Below, one piece after another: positions 36,915-46,378 of a stretch of DNA of 64,000 nt (position 1 is the first letter of the stretch; each line of letters starts with the position of its first letter). This DNA comes from Streptomyces mirabilis (GTDB lineage: Bacteria > Actinomycetota > Actinomycetes > Streptomycetales > Streptomycetaceae). The DNA is taken from positions 7,378,001 through 7,442,000 of the forward strand of contig NZ_CP074102.1 in NCBI RefSeq assembly GCF_018310535.1, written 5' to 3'. The notes beneath the pieces were generated by a model, which was not told the DNA's origin, ran no database searches, and worked only from the letters and a program-made list of their open reading frames with translations. Position numbers and translations under genes: made by a program.

Positions 36915-36944
36915 AACGTAAGTCCTGTACGGCCCCCGGGTCAA
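36915..36944 (-). promoter_or_regulatory. Promoter on minus strand upstream of the EccA-like gene
   Basis: TTGACC (36944-36939), an 18-bp spacer and TACGTT (36920-36915) give a near-consensus housekeeping promoter reading toward the AAA+ ATPase. The rest of the 435-base gap between 36559 and 36993 shows nothing recognisable beyond the hairpins described. Confidence 0.6.
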
Positions 36945-36993
36945 GCCGAGTTGAGGCACTTGGAGAACTTCCCTCGCAAGGCTCTTCACGAGT

Positions 36994-37614
36994 TCAGCAC
37001 ATAGCGGATGATCCGTCACCGTGAGTGATGGGCTGGTCTGGTCCAGCGGTCTCAGTGGGCCCCGAAAACACCTCGTATCCCTCAGAACACTGGCGCACCA
37101 GAAGATCGGCGAAGGGTCTTGAGGGATCCTCGACGAAATGCTGACGCTCGGCGGCGACCCACCCGGCCCAGAACGCGCTCTGCGCCTCGCCGTCCCGTCG
37201 CAGCCCTCGTGTCCAGGCCTCGTCGCGCGCCAGTTCCATCCACAGCAGCCGCGCGAGATGCGGGCGCAGCGCCCGGCGCCCGGCGCCGACCCCCTCCAGC
37301 AGGATCACGGGCGCGGGCGGCAGTTCGCGGACCGGACCGAAGGCGCGGGCGGTCCAGTCGTACGGCGCGTAGCGCGCCGTTTCGCCCCGGCTCAGCGGTT
37401 CCACCACCTGGCGCAGCAGCCGCTGGGTCCAGCCGAACAGTTCCTCGTGCGTCGCGATGTCGTCGAGGTGCAGCACGGGCGCGCCGCCCAGTGCCGCGGC
37501 CAGCCGTCCGGCGAAGGTGGTCTTCCCGGAGCCGGCGTGCCCGTCGACGCCGATCAGGCGGACGGATCCGCAGGAGGGCGGCAGGGCGCTCAGGCGCGCG
37601 GCGAGATCGCTAAT
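36994..37614 (-). CDS. Uridine kinase-like P-loop protein; start codon uncertain
   Basis: About 206 residues of clearly coding sequence. The P-loop GVDGHAGSGKTTFAGRL is near the N-terminus; LHLDDIATHEELFGW, DWTARAFG and VILLEGVGAGRRAL match the uridine kinase/phosphoribulokinase-like group. It would phosphorylate a nucleoside or similar small molecule. No ATG, GTG or TTG is in frame near the expected start. ATT at 37614 (giving ISDLAARLSALPP) or CTG near 37734 are the only close candidates, and the frame otherwise opens far upstream into an unlikely region. An atypical ATT start or a sequencing error is possible. Confidence 0.7.
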   Translation of the reverse strand: MSDLAARLSALPPSCGSVRLIGVDGHAGSGKTTFAGRLAAALGGAPVLHLDDIATHEELFGWTQRLLRQVVEPLSRGETARYAPYDWTARAFGPVRELPPAPVILLEGVGAGRRALRPHLARLLWMELARDEAWTRGLRRDGEAQSAFWAGWVAAERQHFVEDPSRPFADLLVRQCSEGYEVFSGPTETAGPDQPITHGDGSSAMC

Positions 37615-37741
37615 GACGGTTCCCGAGGTGCGGTGAGGTGCGGGCGCATCCGCCCGGCGGGCACATGCACCCCTGTACGGGGAACACTGTAGCGGCGGCC
37701 GGCGCGCCCCACCGGAATCGAGGCGTCGCAGGTCATGCCAG

Positions 37742-37761
37742 TGGTCCCGACCAATATTGGT
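37742..37761 (+). promoter_or_regulatory. DasR/chitinase-box-like element and palindrome before the C39 peptidase
   Basis: TGGTCCCGACCA (37742-37753) resembles the boxes of chitinase promoters and overlaps a perfect palindrome ACCAATATTGGT (37750-37761), about 95 bases before the start of the secreted peptidase gene. It suggests co-regulation with extracellular degradation genes. Confidence 0.4.
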
Positions 37762-37855
37762 GGGCGCGGCACAGGCCGAAGTGCTGGCAGGAGCCGCCTT
37801 CCACCGTCCATAGTGGGGAGCCGTCGCTTCCGGACGAACGGGGGGTCCCCCACTC

Positions 37856-39214
37856 ATGACCAGAGCTTCAGAGCCGTCCCGCAGAGCCCTCCTGGCCGTG
37901 GCGGTCGTCGCGGCGGCGACCGGTACCGCGGGCTCCGCGGCCGCGGCCACACCGGCCGGGGCGGCGCACACGCACGCGGGTCCGGGCCTCGTGGACAACC
38001 GGGCCTGGACCTCGTACGCCGACTGGCGGACCGGCACCGCGAAGGGCACGCGGGCCCTCGTGGCCACCCGTCCAGGCCTGGTGATCGCGACCCCGGCCGG
38101 CACCGCGGACTACACCGACCCGCACACCGGAAAGACCGCGACCTGGGAGTACGCGACCTGGACCTCCCCGGTCCACCGGCTCGCCGTCCCCGCCACCGAG
38201 GCCATCGCCTCCTGGAACGCGCACACCCCGGCGGGTACCTGGCTCCAGGTCGAGCTCACGGGCACCTACTCCGACGGCACCGCCACCCCCTGGTACGTGA
38301 TGGGCCGCTGGGCGGCCGGCGACCAGGACATCAAGCGGACCTCCGTGGACGGCCAGAAGGACGGCAAGAGCAGTATCTCGACGGACACCTTCTCGATCGA
38401 CGACGCGGCCTCGGGCCTGCGCCTCGTCTCGTACCGGCTCCGTCTGACCCTGTACCGCAGCCCGGGCTCCGGGCTCACGCCCACCGTGTGGCGGCTCGGG
38501 GCGATGGGCTCCGACATCCCCGACCGGTTCACCGTCCCGGCCTCCCCCCCCGGGCTCGCGAAGGAGTTGACGGTCCCGCGCTACTCCCAGGAGATCCACG
38601 CGGGCCAGTACCCCGAGTACGACAACGGCGGCGAGGCCTGGTGCAGCCCCACCTCCTCGCAGATGATCATCGAGTACTGGGGGCGCAGGCCCACGGCGGA
38701 GCAACTCGCCTGGGTCGACCCGGCCTTCGCCGACCCGCAGGTCTGCCACGCGGCCCGCTTCACCTACGACTACCAGTACGGCGGCTGCGGCAACTGGCCC
38801 TTCAACGCGGCGTACGCGGCGACGTACAAGGACCTCCAGGGGGTGGTCACCCGTCTCCGCTCGCTCACCGACCTGGAGACGCTGCTCGCCGCCGGCATCC
38901 CGGCCATAACGTCTCAGTCGTTCCTGAAGTCCGAGCTGACGGGGGCGGGGTACGGGACCTCGGGCCACCTCATGACCGTCATCGGATTCACCGCGGGCGG
39001 CGATGTGATCGCCAATGACCCCGCCTCGCCGGGCGACGACGCCGTGCGCCGGGTCTACAAGCGGCGCGAGTGGGAGAACATCTGGCTCCGTACCAAGAGG
39101 TACAACGCCTCCGGGAACGTCGTATCCGGTACGGGCGGGGTCTGTTACCTGTACTTCCCGGCGAATCCGTCGGCGGGGCAGAGCAAGGCGCTCAAGGCGG
39201 TCGGAGTCCGTTGA
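37856..39214 (+). CDS. Secreted C39-family cysteine peptidase (Tat-type signal)
   Basis: A 452-residue protein. The N-terminal SRRALLAVAV fits a Tat signal; cleavage is probably near residue 37-40. A beta-rich domain (about 45-230, resembling a carbohydrate- or wall-binding module) precedes a C39-like papain-fold peptidase with Cys in EAWCSPTSSQMI, His in GHLMTVIGF and Asp/Asn in NDPAS. The extra cysteines (HAARF, GGCGNW) may form disulfides. C39 peptidases often cleave after double glycine, but secreted single-domain forms have unknown substrates. Confidence 0.87.
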   Translation: MTRASEPSRRALLAVAVVAAATGTAGSAAAATPAGAAHTHAGPGLVDNRAWTSYADWRTGTAKGTRALVATRPGLVIATPAGTADYTDPHTGKTATWEYATWTSPVHRLAVPATEAIASWNAHTPAGTWLQVELTGTYSDGTATPWYVMGRWAAGDQDIKRTSVDGQKDGKSSISTDTFSIDDAASGLRLVSYRLRLTLYRSPGSGLTPTVWRLGAMGSDIPDRFTVPASPPGLAKELTVPRYSQEIHAGQYPEYDNGGEAWCSPTSSQMIIEYWGRRPTAEQLAWVDPAFADPQVCHAARFTYDYQYGGCGNWPFNAAYAATYKDLQGVVTRLRSLTDLETLLAAGIPAITSQSFLKSELTGAGYGTSGHLMTVIGFTAGGDVIANDPASPGDDAVRRVYKRREWENIWLRTKRYNASGNVVSGTGGVCYLYFPANPSAGQSKALKAVGVR

Positions 39215-39251
39215 GTGAGGGGGCGACCCCCGTGGTGCCGCCCCCTCACTC
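39213..39251. terminator. Bidirectional terminator between C39 and M1 peptidase genes
   Basis: A perfect 13-bp inverted repeat GAGTGAGGGGGCG (39213-39225) / CGCCCCCTCACTC (39239-39251) whose left arm begins within the C39 stop codon. It serves both converging genes. Confidence 0.85.
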
Positions 39252-39263
39252 AGCCTCGGTCCC

Positions 39264-40763
39264 TCAGCCCTGGACCGGGTTGACCACCCAGTCGGGGTGA
39301 TTGGGCATCGGAGGGGTCTTGGCGCCGTAGAGCCACGGGTGCAGGAAACCGTCGAGGTCCTGGCCCGCGACCTTGGACGCCAGGTCGACGTAGTCCTGGG
39401 TACTGGCGATCTTTCCGCGGTACTCGGTGACCCAGGCCCGCTCGATCTTCCCGAACGTCTCCTGGCCGACCTTCTCGCGCAGCGCGTACAGGACGAGCGT
39501 CGAACCGTCGTACCGCATCCGCTTGAAGAGGTTCGGTTCGGTCGGTTCGGCGGGGGCGCCGTAGTCGTGGCGCCACTGGTCGTGGCTCGCGTACGCCGTC
39601 TTCATCGTGGCCTCGAAGCTGTCGCCGCCGTGCGCCTGAGAGTACAGCCGCTCGTAGAAGCGGGCGTGGCCCTCGCTCAGCCACAGGTCGGACCAGGTCT
39701 TGATGCCGACGCTGTCGCCGGTCCACTGGTGGGTGAGCTCGTGCACCAGGTTCCGCTCGGCGCCGACCCGGTCGCCGAGCAGGTCGGCCTTCGGGATCAG
39801 GGAGAGCGTCTGTGTCTCCAGGGCCACGCCCAGGTCGGTGTCGCCGACGAGGAGGCCGTAGCGGTTGAAGGGGTAGGGACCGAGCCGCTCCTCCAGCCAC
39901 GCGATGTGGTCGGCCGTGAGCTTGCGGTACTGCTCGGTGGAGGCGACCAGGTCGTCCGGGACCACATCGCGGATCGGCAGCGCGTGCGGCCCGGTGCTGT
40001 CGACGAAGGTGAACCTGCCGATCGCCAGCTGGGCGAGCTGGGTGGCGAGGGGCTGTTCCGAGTCGTACGTCCACTTCACGCGCCCGTCCGCCTGCTCGGC
40101 GCGGCCGGTGAGCTCGCCGTTGGCAACGGCCGTGAGGCCCGGCGGGGTGGTGATGCGGAAGGTGATCGGGGCGCGCTGGCTCGGGTGGTCGTTCGACGGG
40201 AAGATCATCTTGGCGCCGTTGGGCTGCGGGTACAGCACCGTACCGTCCGGCGTGGGGATCCAGCCGTAGTCCTCGATGGCGTCGTCGCGGTGCCGTATCT
40301 GGGTCGGGTCGGCGGTGTAGGTGACCTTGACCGTGAAGGGCTTGCCCTTGGCGAGCGGCTTGGCCGGGGTGATCACCAGTTCGTCGCCGTCGCGCACGGC
40401 CTTGGCGGTCGCCCCGTCCACGGTCACCGTGTGCAGGGTGTTGCCCGCGAAGTCCAGGTCGAAGCGGGACAGGGCCTGGGTGGCGGTCGCCTTGACCGTC
40501 GTGGCGGCCTCGAAGGGCGTCCTGGGCGCCTGCCAGTCGAAGTCGAGGAGGTAGCGGTTCACCTTGTAGCCGCCGTTGCCGTCGAGCGGGAAGACCGGGT
40601 CGCCGAGGCCCGGCGCACCCGGGGAGGGCGCGGCGGACGGGGACGTGGGGGCGGACGGGGAGCCGGCGGCTTGCGAGACCGGCCCCGTCAAGGCGGCTGC
40701 CACCGTGATCGCCGCCGCCAGAGCGAGGCGGGCTCTGCGGCGAGGCGTCCGGAACGTGCTCAT
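39264..40763 (-). CDS. Secreted M1-family zinc metallopeptidase (aminopeptidase N-like)
   Basis: About 499 residues from ATG 40763 (the longer frame to 40976 is non-coding in look). A basic Tat/Sec-like signal (RTPRRRARLALAAAI) ends near AAG, followed by a Ser/Pro linker. The M1 N-terminal beta domain and the zinc site HELTH (about 341-345) with the downstream Glu in LWLSEGHARFYERL are present. Only the catalytic core is present, without the C-terminal helical domain of large PepN, typical of short secreted actinobacterial M1 peptidases. Confidence 0.9.
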   Translation of the reverse strand: MSTFRTPRRRARLALAAAITVAAALTGPVSQAAGSPSAPTSPSAAPSPGAPGLGDPVFPLDGNGGYKVNRYLLDFDWQAPRTPFEAATTVKATATQALSRFDLDFAGNTLHTVTVDGATAKAVRDGDELVITPAKPLAKGKPFTVKVTYTADPTQIRHRDDAIEDYGWIPTPDGTVLYPQPNGAKMIFPSNDHPSQRAPITFRITTPPGLTAVANGELTGRAEQADGRVKWTYDSEQPLATQLAQLAIGRFTFVDSTGPHALPIRDVVPDDLVASTEQYRKLTADHIAWLEERLGPYPFNRYGLLVGDTDLGVALETQTLSLIPKADLLGDRVGAERNLVHELTHQWTGDSVGIKTWSDLWLSEGHARFYERLYSQAHGGDSFEATMKTAYASHDQWRHDYGAPAEPTEPNLFKRMRYDGSTLVLYALREKVGQETFGKIERAWVTEYRGKIASTQDYVDLASKVAGQDLDGFLHPWLYGAKTPPMPNHPDWVVNPVQG

Positions 40764-41001
40764 CGAGGACCTTTCGGTTGGCTGACCACTGTCCTGTGAG
40801 GAGACCCACACCCCCGGCGCATCGTTGCCGAAAAGCGAGGTATTCGAAGGTGGTCGAAGTGTCCGGCGTGTCCCGTCGAGGGGTTCGGGGGTGACCAAGG
40901 TCTCTACCGCTGAAACCCGTTCCGGTGGCAAGGTGGTCGGGTCGGTGGGGAGCCGGCGTGAGGCGGGGGATGTCACCGCACCACTACGTCAGCGAGAAAC
41001 C

Positions 41002-41148
41002 ATGACCGCGAGCTCCGCCACCGCCACCCGACTCCGCGCCCGCACGGGCGGTCCCAAGGACGACGGCCCCAAGATCCTCGAACACGTCGCGGGCTGGACC
41101 TTCGTCGTGGTCCTCGCGATGCTCGTCACCCAGCTCGGCCTGCTGTGA
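41002..41148 (+). CDS. SCO1431-type small single-pass membrane protein
   Basis: A 48-residue protein starting at ATG 41002: a short basic N-terminus (RLRARTGGPKDDGPKI) then one membrane helix (about 28-48, WTFVVVLAMLVTQLGLL). Its position, size and sequence fit the small actinobacterial family named after SCO1431, as I recall it. The function is unknown. It stands between the M1 peptidase (divergent) and a TetR gene. Confidence 0.7.
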   Translation: MTASSATATRLRARTGGPKDDGPKILEHVAGWTFVVVLAMLVTQLGLL

Positions 41149-41184
41149 ACCGAACCGGCGCACCCGCTGTGAACTGAACCGGCG
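41142..41184 (+). repeat. Two direct repeats of 19 bp upstream of the TetR gene
   Basis: GCTGTGAACCGAACCGGCG (41142-41160) and GCTGTGAACTGAACCGGCG (41166-41184) differ at one base and have a 24-bp period. The first overlaps the stop of the small membrane protein gene. They may be a local duplication or a regulator site. Confidence 0.5.
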
Positions 41185-41318
41185 GACGCCAGGCCGAGCC
41201 GAGCCCATACGACAGTTCTCTCCAAGACCACGCCCGGTCGATCAGAGTCGAACGAGTGGGTGGTACCGGTCTGCCATACTGCCAACGTCCCGCTGGCAGT
41301 CGGAGACTAGGGCTGGAA

Positions 41319-41978
41319 TTGAATCATAGTCAACAGCGCGCCGTCGACCGCCCCCGGGCGCGCGGCACCGATCGCTCACTGGCGCGCCGCGCCGAACTCA
41401 TCGCCATTGGGCGGAAGTTGTTCGCCGACACGTCCTACGACGCGCTGTCGATGGATGACATCGCACGCCAGGCGCATGTCGCCAAAGGGCTGATCTACTA
41501 CTACTTCAAGTCCAAGCGCGGCTACTACCTCGCGATCGTCGAGGACTCGGTCGCGGACCTGATCTCCCGGGCGGCGAGCGGTCTCGAACTGCCCCCGGCC
41601 GAGCGGGTGCACCGCACCATCGACGGCTATCTGCGCTATGCCGAGCACAACCAGGCCGCGTACCGCACGATCATCACCGGCGGAGTCGGCTTCGACACCG
41701 ACGTGCAGGCCATCCGCGAGGGCGTGCGCGAGGTCATCGTCGAGACCATCGCCGAAGGGGCGTACGGCAGGCGCAAGATAGCGCCGCTGCCCCGTATGGC
41801 GCTGCTCGGCTGGCTCTACAGCGTCGAGGGCGCGACCCTCGACTGGATCGGCCACCCGTCCCTGCCGCGCGACACGGTCCGTGAGCTGCTGGTGAAGATG
41901 CTGGGCGGCGCGATGCGCGCGGTCGAGGAACTCGACCCCTCCTACCGGGCCCCGCAGGCGGCCCGCCGGGAGACCTGA
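41319..41978 (+). CDS. TetR family transcriptional regulator
   Basis: About 219 residues if TTG 41319 is the start; no well-placed ATG/GTG exists and a GTG at 41256 would add an unlikely extension. The N-terminal helix-turn-helix reads AIGRKLFADTSYDALSMDD, VAKGLIYYYFKSKRGYYLA. The C-terminal ligand domain is typical TetR. The regulated gene is not obvious; convergent chitinase and upstream small gene are candidates. A perfect GC-rich hairpin follows. Confidence 0.85.
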   Translation: MNHSQQRAVDRPRARGTDRSLARRAELIAIGRKLFADTSYDALSMDDIARQAHVAKGLIYYYFKSKRGYYLAIVEDSVADLISRAASGLELPPAERVHRTIDGYLRYAEHNQAAYRTIITGGVGFDTDVQAIREGVREVIVETIAEGAYGRRKIAPLPRMALLGWLYSVEGATLDWIGHPSLPRDTVRELLVKMLGGAMRAVEELDPSYRAPQAARRET

Positions 41979-41982
41979 GCGA

Positions 41983-42010
41983 GGGGCGGGGGCAATCGAA
42001 CCCCCGCCCC
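41983..42010. terminator. Bidirectional terminator between TetR and chitinase genes
   Basis: GGGGCGGGGG (41983-41992) pairs perfectly with CCCCCGCCCC (42001-42010), 8-base loop, between two converging genes. Confidence 0.8.
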
Positions 42011-42029
42011 GGCTCCCGTACGAGACCGG

Positions 42030-43271
<1,242 letters not shown>

Positions 43272-43361
43272 CGGTTCTCCTCGTGGGGGAGGGGAGTGTG
43301 GGGGAGGCGTGCTGGGACCTGCGCGTGCCGTTTGGCATGAACGCGGTGAGGCGTTGACGGA

Positions 43362-43402
43362 ACAGTAGGAGGACTAGACCAGTGCGTCAATGGTTCGGAC
43401 CA
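43362..43402 (-). promoter_or_regulatory. Chitinase promoter with DasR-like box
   Basis: On the minus strand: TGGTCCGAACCA (43402-43391), -35 TTGACG (43390-43385), ACTGGTCTAGTCC within the 17-bp spacer, and -10 TACTGT (43367-43362). The box resembles the DasR consensus ACTGGTCTAGACCACT and would block RNA polymerase. The remaining 200 bases of this 351-base gap, toward the acyl-CoA dehydrogenase gene, show no recognised element. Confidence 0.75.
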
Positions 43403-43622
43403 ATTGGGCGGAGCGGTCGGATCGGTTCCCCTTTCTTCTGGTAAGCGGTCGTCAACTGGTGACTCGGTGCCTCCGAGCGGGCATACTCACAGCGCCACAG
43501 CCGCTGATCAGGCCGTTCTCCACCCAGGAACGGCAGCATCGGCTGGGCCGTGAGACCCGGCGCCGCCGCCCCACCCCTGGCGCGTGTGCGCCGATGCGCC
43601 CGACAGGGAGGAGAGCGTCGCC

Positions 43623-44816
43623 ATGCCCGACCGCGCCCCGCAGCCGGTGGACCGTCAACTGCCCACGGATGATGCCCGGGATCTGATCTCCCTCGTCCGT
43701 GACATCGCGCAGCGCGAGATAGCCCCGAAGGCGGCCGAGGAGGAGGACGCCGGACGCTTCCCGCGCGAGATCTTCGGCCTGCTCTCCGATTCCGGACTGC
43801 TCGGACTGCCGTACGACTCCGAGTACGGCGGCGGTGACCAGCCGTACGAGGTCTACCTCCAGGTCCTCGAAGAGCTCGCCATGGCCCGCCTCACCGTCGG
43901 CCTCGGCGTCAGCGTGCACACCCTCTCCTGTCATGCACTGGCGAACTACGGCACCAAGGAACAGCGGGCCGAGCACCTGCCCTCGATGCTCGATGGCGGC
44001 CTCCTGGGGGCCTACTGCCTCTCGGAGCCGTCCTCCGGCTCGGACGCCGCCTCCCTGCGGACGAAGGCTGTCCGGGAGGGCGGGGGAGAAGCCAGGAGCG
44101 GGGGAGAGTGGGCGATCACGGGCACCAAGGCCTGGATCACGCACGGCGGCGTCGCCGACTTCTACACCGTGCTCGCCCGCAGCGGCGGCGCGGGCCCGCG
44201 CGGCATCACCGCGTTCCTGGTGCCCGGTCACGCCGAGGGGCTGAGCGCCGCCCCGCCCGAGAAGAAGATGGGCATGAAGGGCTCGCCCACCGCCCAGGTC
44301 CACTTCGACGGCGTACGGGTGTCCGACGGCCGGCGCATCGGCGACGAGGGGCAGGGCTTCGCGATCGCCCTCGCCGCGCTCGACTCCGGCCGGCTCGGCA
44401 TCGCGGCCTGCGCCATCGGCGTCGCCCAGGCGGCCCTCGACGAGGCCGTCGCGTACGCGACCGGGCGCGAGCAGTTCGGCCGGCCGATCTCCGACTTCCA
44501 GGGCCTGCGTTTCATGCTCGCGGACATGGCGACGCAGATCGAGGCGGGCCGGGCGCTCTACCTGGCCGCGGCACGGCTTCGCGACGCGGGGCGGCCCTTC
44601 GCCAAGCAGGCCGCCATGGCGAAGCTGCTGTGCACGGACACGGCGATGAAGGTCACCACGGACGCCGTCCAGGTGCTCGGCGGGTACGGCTACACCGCGG
44701 ACTTCCCGGTCGAGCGCTATATGCGCGAGGCCAAGGTCCTCCAGATCGTCGAGGGCACCAATCAGATCCAGCGGATGGTCATCGCCCGTCACCTCGCGGG
44801 GCCGGAGTCACACTGA
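43623..44816 (+). CDS. Acyl-CoA dehydrogenase
   Basis: About 397 residues from ATG 43623, with GGGAGGAG upstream. The FAD enzyme shows the family patterns CLSEPSSGSDAASLRT, the helical C-domain with GREQFGRPISDFQGL, and catalytic Glu in QIVEGTNQIQR. It oxidises an acyl-CoA to the trans-2-enoyl-CoA, passing electrons to ETF; chain specificity is not clear. It overlaps convergently with a small gene. Confidence 0.92.
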   Translation: MPDRAPQPVDRQLPTDDARDLISLVRDIAQREIAPKAAEEEDAGRFPREIFGLLSDSGLLGLPYDSEYGGGDQPYEVYLQVLEELAMARLTVGLGVSVHTLSCHALANYGTKEQRAEHLPSMLDGGLLGAYCLSEPSSGSDAASLRTKAVREGGGEARSGGEWAITGTKAWITHGGVADFYTVLARSGGAGPRGITAFLVPGHAEGLSAAPPEKKMGMKGSPTAQVHFDGVRVSDGRRIGDEGQGFAIALAALDSGRLGIAACAIGVAQAALDEAVAYATGREQFGRPISDFQGLRFMLADMATQIEAGRALYLAAARLRDAGRPFAKQAAMAKLLCTDTAMKVTTDAVQVLGGYGYTADFPVERYMREAKVLQIVEGTNQIQRMVIARHLAGPESH

Positions 44817-45039
44817 ACTGCCCGTAGCCGTACAGGACCGGCGGCGCCACCAGCCGGACCCACTCCGGGTCGTGGCGCCCCGGCAGTGTGCGGCCGCGTT
44901 CGGCCCAGGCGCGGATCAGCGCGCGGTAGATGGGGGGATCCTGGGCCGCCGGCGCGGCGGCTGCCGGCCGAACCGATTCTGCCGGAGCCGAGACGAAGAT
45001 CCGGCGAGGCCGCTCGGTCGCCGCGTATGTGGGGGTCAT
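44779..45039 (-). CDS. Small conserved hypothetical protein
   Basis: An 86-residue ORF on the minus strand overlapping the acyl-CoA dehydrogenase 3' end by 38 bases. It shows natural-looking composition with the pattern DPPIYRALIRAWAERGRTL and GRHDPEWVRL, which I have seen in short Streptomyces hypotheticals. No signal peptide or membrane segment. Function unknown; a spurious ORF is not excluded. Confidence 0.5.
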   Translation of the reverse strand: MTPTYAATERPRRIFVSAPAESVRPAAAAPAAQDPPIYRALIRAWAERGRTLPGRHDPEWVRLVAPPVLYGYGQFSVTPAPRGDGR

Positions 45040-45238
45040 ACCGGGGCAACGCGCGGGTGAGCGGCCAGGTCACCCGTCCGCGTAATCGCGCGTGGGTTCG
45101 CGGTGGGTCCGTACGGGGGGCGCCCCGACGTGCGGGTGTCTGGCCCCGGGCCGCCATCTGACGTACCGTCAACTGGTGCCGCCGGGGGCCGCACCCTTCC
45201 GGGGGACGTCAACCGCCATGGCCCCAGGGAGGCTTGCC

Positions 45239-46366
45239 GTGCCCGACGACCGCCCCGTTGCCCTCGACGAGTACCCCGTCCACCAGGTGCCCCTGTCCAT
45301 GAGGCACCTCGCGACCGGGGACCGGAACGCCTACGACCGCTGCATCTTCCATGTCTTCGACCACCAGGGCCGGGCGCTGCTGATCCTGGGGCTCGGCGTC
45401 TATCCGAACGTCGGGGTCGTCGACGCCTACGCCACCCTGCGACTCGGCGACCGCCTGCACGCCGTGCGCGCCTCGGACGCGCTCGGGGACGACCGGATGC
45501 GCCTCGCCGTCGGCCCGCTGCGCATCCTCGTCGAGCGCCCCCTGCAGACCTTCGTGCTGAGCTGCGCGGCCGATCCCGCCGACCCGGAGGGACTGTCGTA
45601 CGAGATCACCTGGACGGCGGACTTCCCGGCTCTGTGGGAGCCGCACCACCTCCAGCGGCGCGGCGGCCGGCTCACGCTGGAGGGCAAACGCTTCGTGCAG
45701 GCGGGGCACTGCGAGGGCTGGATCCGGATCGGCGGCGAGGAGATACGCCTGGAGCGCGGCCGCTGGAGCGGCACCCGCGACCGCAGCTGGGGTGTGCGCC
45801 CGATCCCGGGGGAAGAGGGCGGCCGGCTCGCGGGGGAGAACCCGACGGAGGGCTTCCACTGGCTCTGGTGCCCGGTCCGGTTCGAGGACCGGTTCCTGAT
45901 GGTCGTCGTCCAGGAGGACGCCGACGGCTACCGGACGCTGAACGACGCGACGCTCGTACGCAACGGGGAGCGCGACCTGCAACTCGGCTGGCCCCAGGCC
46001 GACATCACCTATCGCTCCGGCAGCCGCCACCCCACGTCCGCCACCATCCATCTCACCCGCCCGGGGGACCGCAAGCCCATGGAGCTGGACGTGGAGGTGC
46101 TCACCTCCTCCCCGCTCGCCGTCGGCGCCGGCTATCCGCCCGCCGACGACTGGCAGCACGGCACCTGGGTCGGGCGCGACTGGACCGACCGCCGCGCCTA
46201 CGACCTCTCCGACCCGGCCGCGCACCCCCGCGCCGCATACGGGGTGATCGACCACGCGGCCCGCTGCACGCTGGACGGGCAGGTCGGCCACGGGATCTTC
46301 GAACACGGCTCGTTCGGCCGCCACGACCCGAGCGGCTTCACCGGCTTCGACTCGGTAGCGCCCTGA
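45239..46366 (+). CDS. Conserved actinobacterial protein of unknown function paired with an APH-like kinase
   Basis: About 375 residues from GTG 45239 (AGGGAGG at 45226-45232); ATG 45218 is an alternative. The sequence is beta-rich with aromatic-rich stretches (GFHWLWCPVRFEDRFLMVVV, SWGVRPI), suggestive of two lipocalin-like halves. I cannot assign a function. Thirteen bases downstream starts a phosphotransferase gene, and the pairing suggests a shared pathway, possibly lipid or steroid metabolism as seen for similar pairs. Confidence 0.7.
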   Translation: MPDDRPVALDEYPVHQVPLSMRHLATGDRNAYDRCIFHVFDHQGRALLILGLGVYPNVGVVDAYATLRLGDRLHAVRASDALGDDRMRLAVGPLRILVERPLQTFVLSCAADPADPEGLSYEITWTADFPALWEPHHLQRRGGRLTLEGKRFVQAGHCEGWIRIGGEEIRLERGRWSGTRDRSWGVRPIPGEEGGRLAGENPTEGFHWLWCPVRFEDRFLMVVVQEDADGYRTLNDATLVRNGERDLQLGWPQADITYRSGSRHPTSATIHLTRPGDRKPMELDVEVLTSSPLAVGAGYPPADDWQHGTWVGRDWTDRRAYDLSDPAAHPRAAYGVIDHAARCTLDGQVGHGIFEHGSFGRHDPSGFTGFDSVAP

Positions 46367-46378
46367 GGGGGGAATGAG

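Noticed and set aside
36879..36960. Possible tRNA gene near the hairpins upstream of the EccA-like gene
   Set aside because: No T-loop GGTTCGAATCC, no acceptor pairing and no anticodon arm could be built on either strand.
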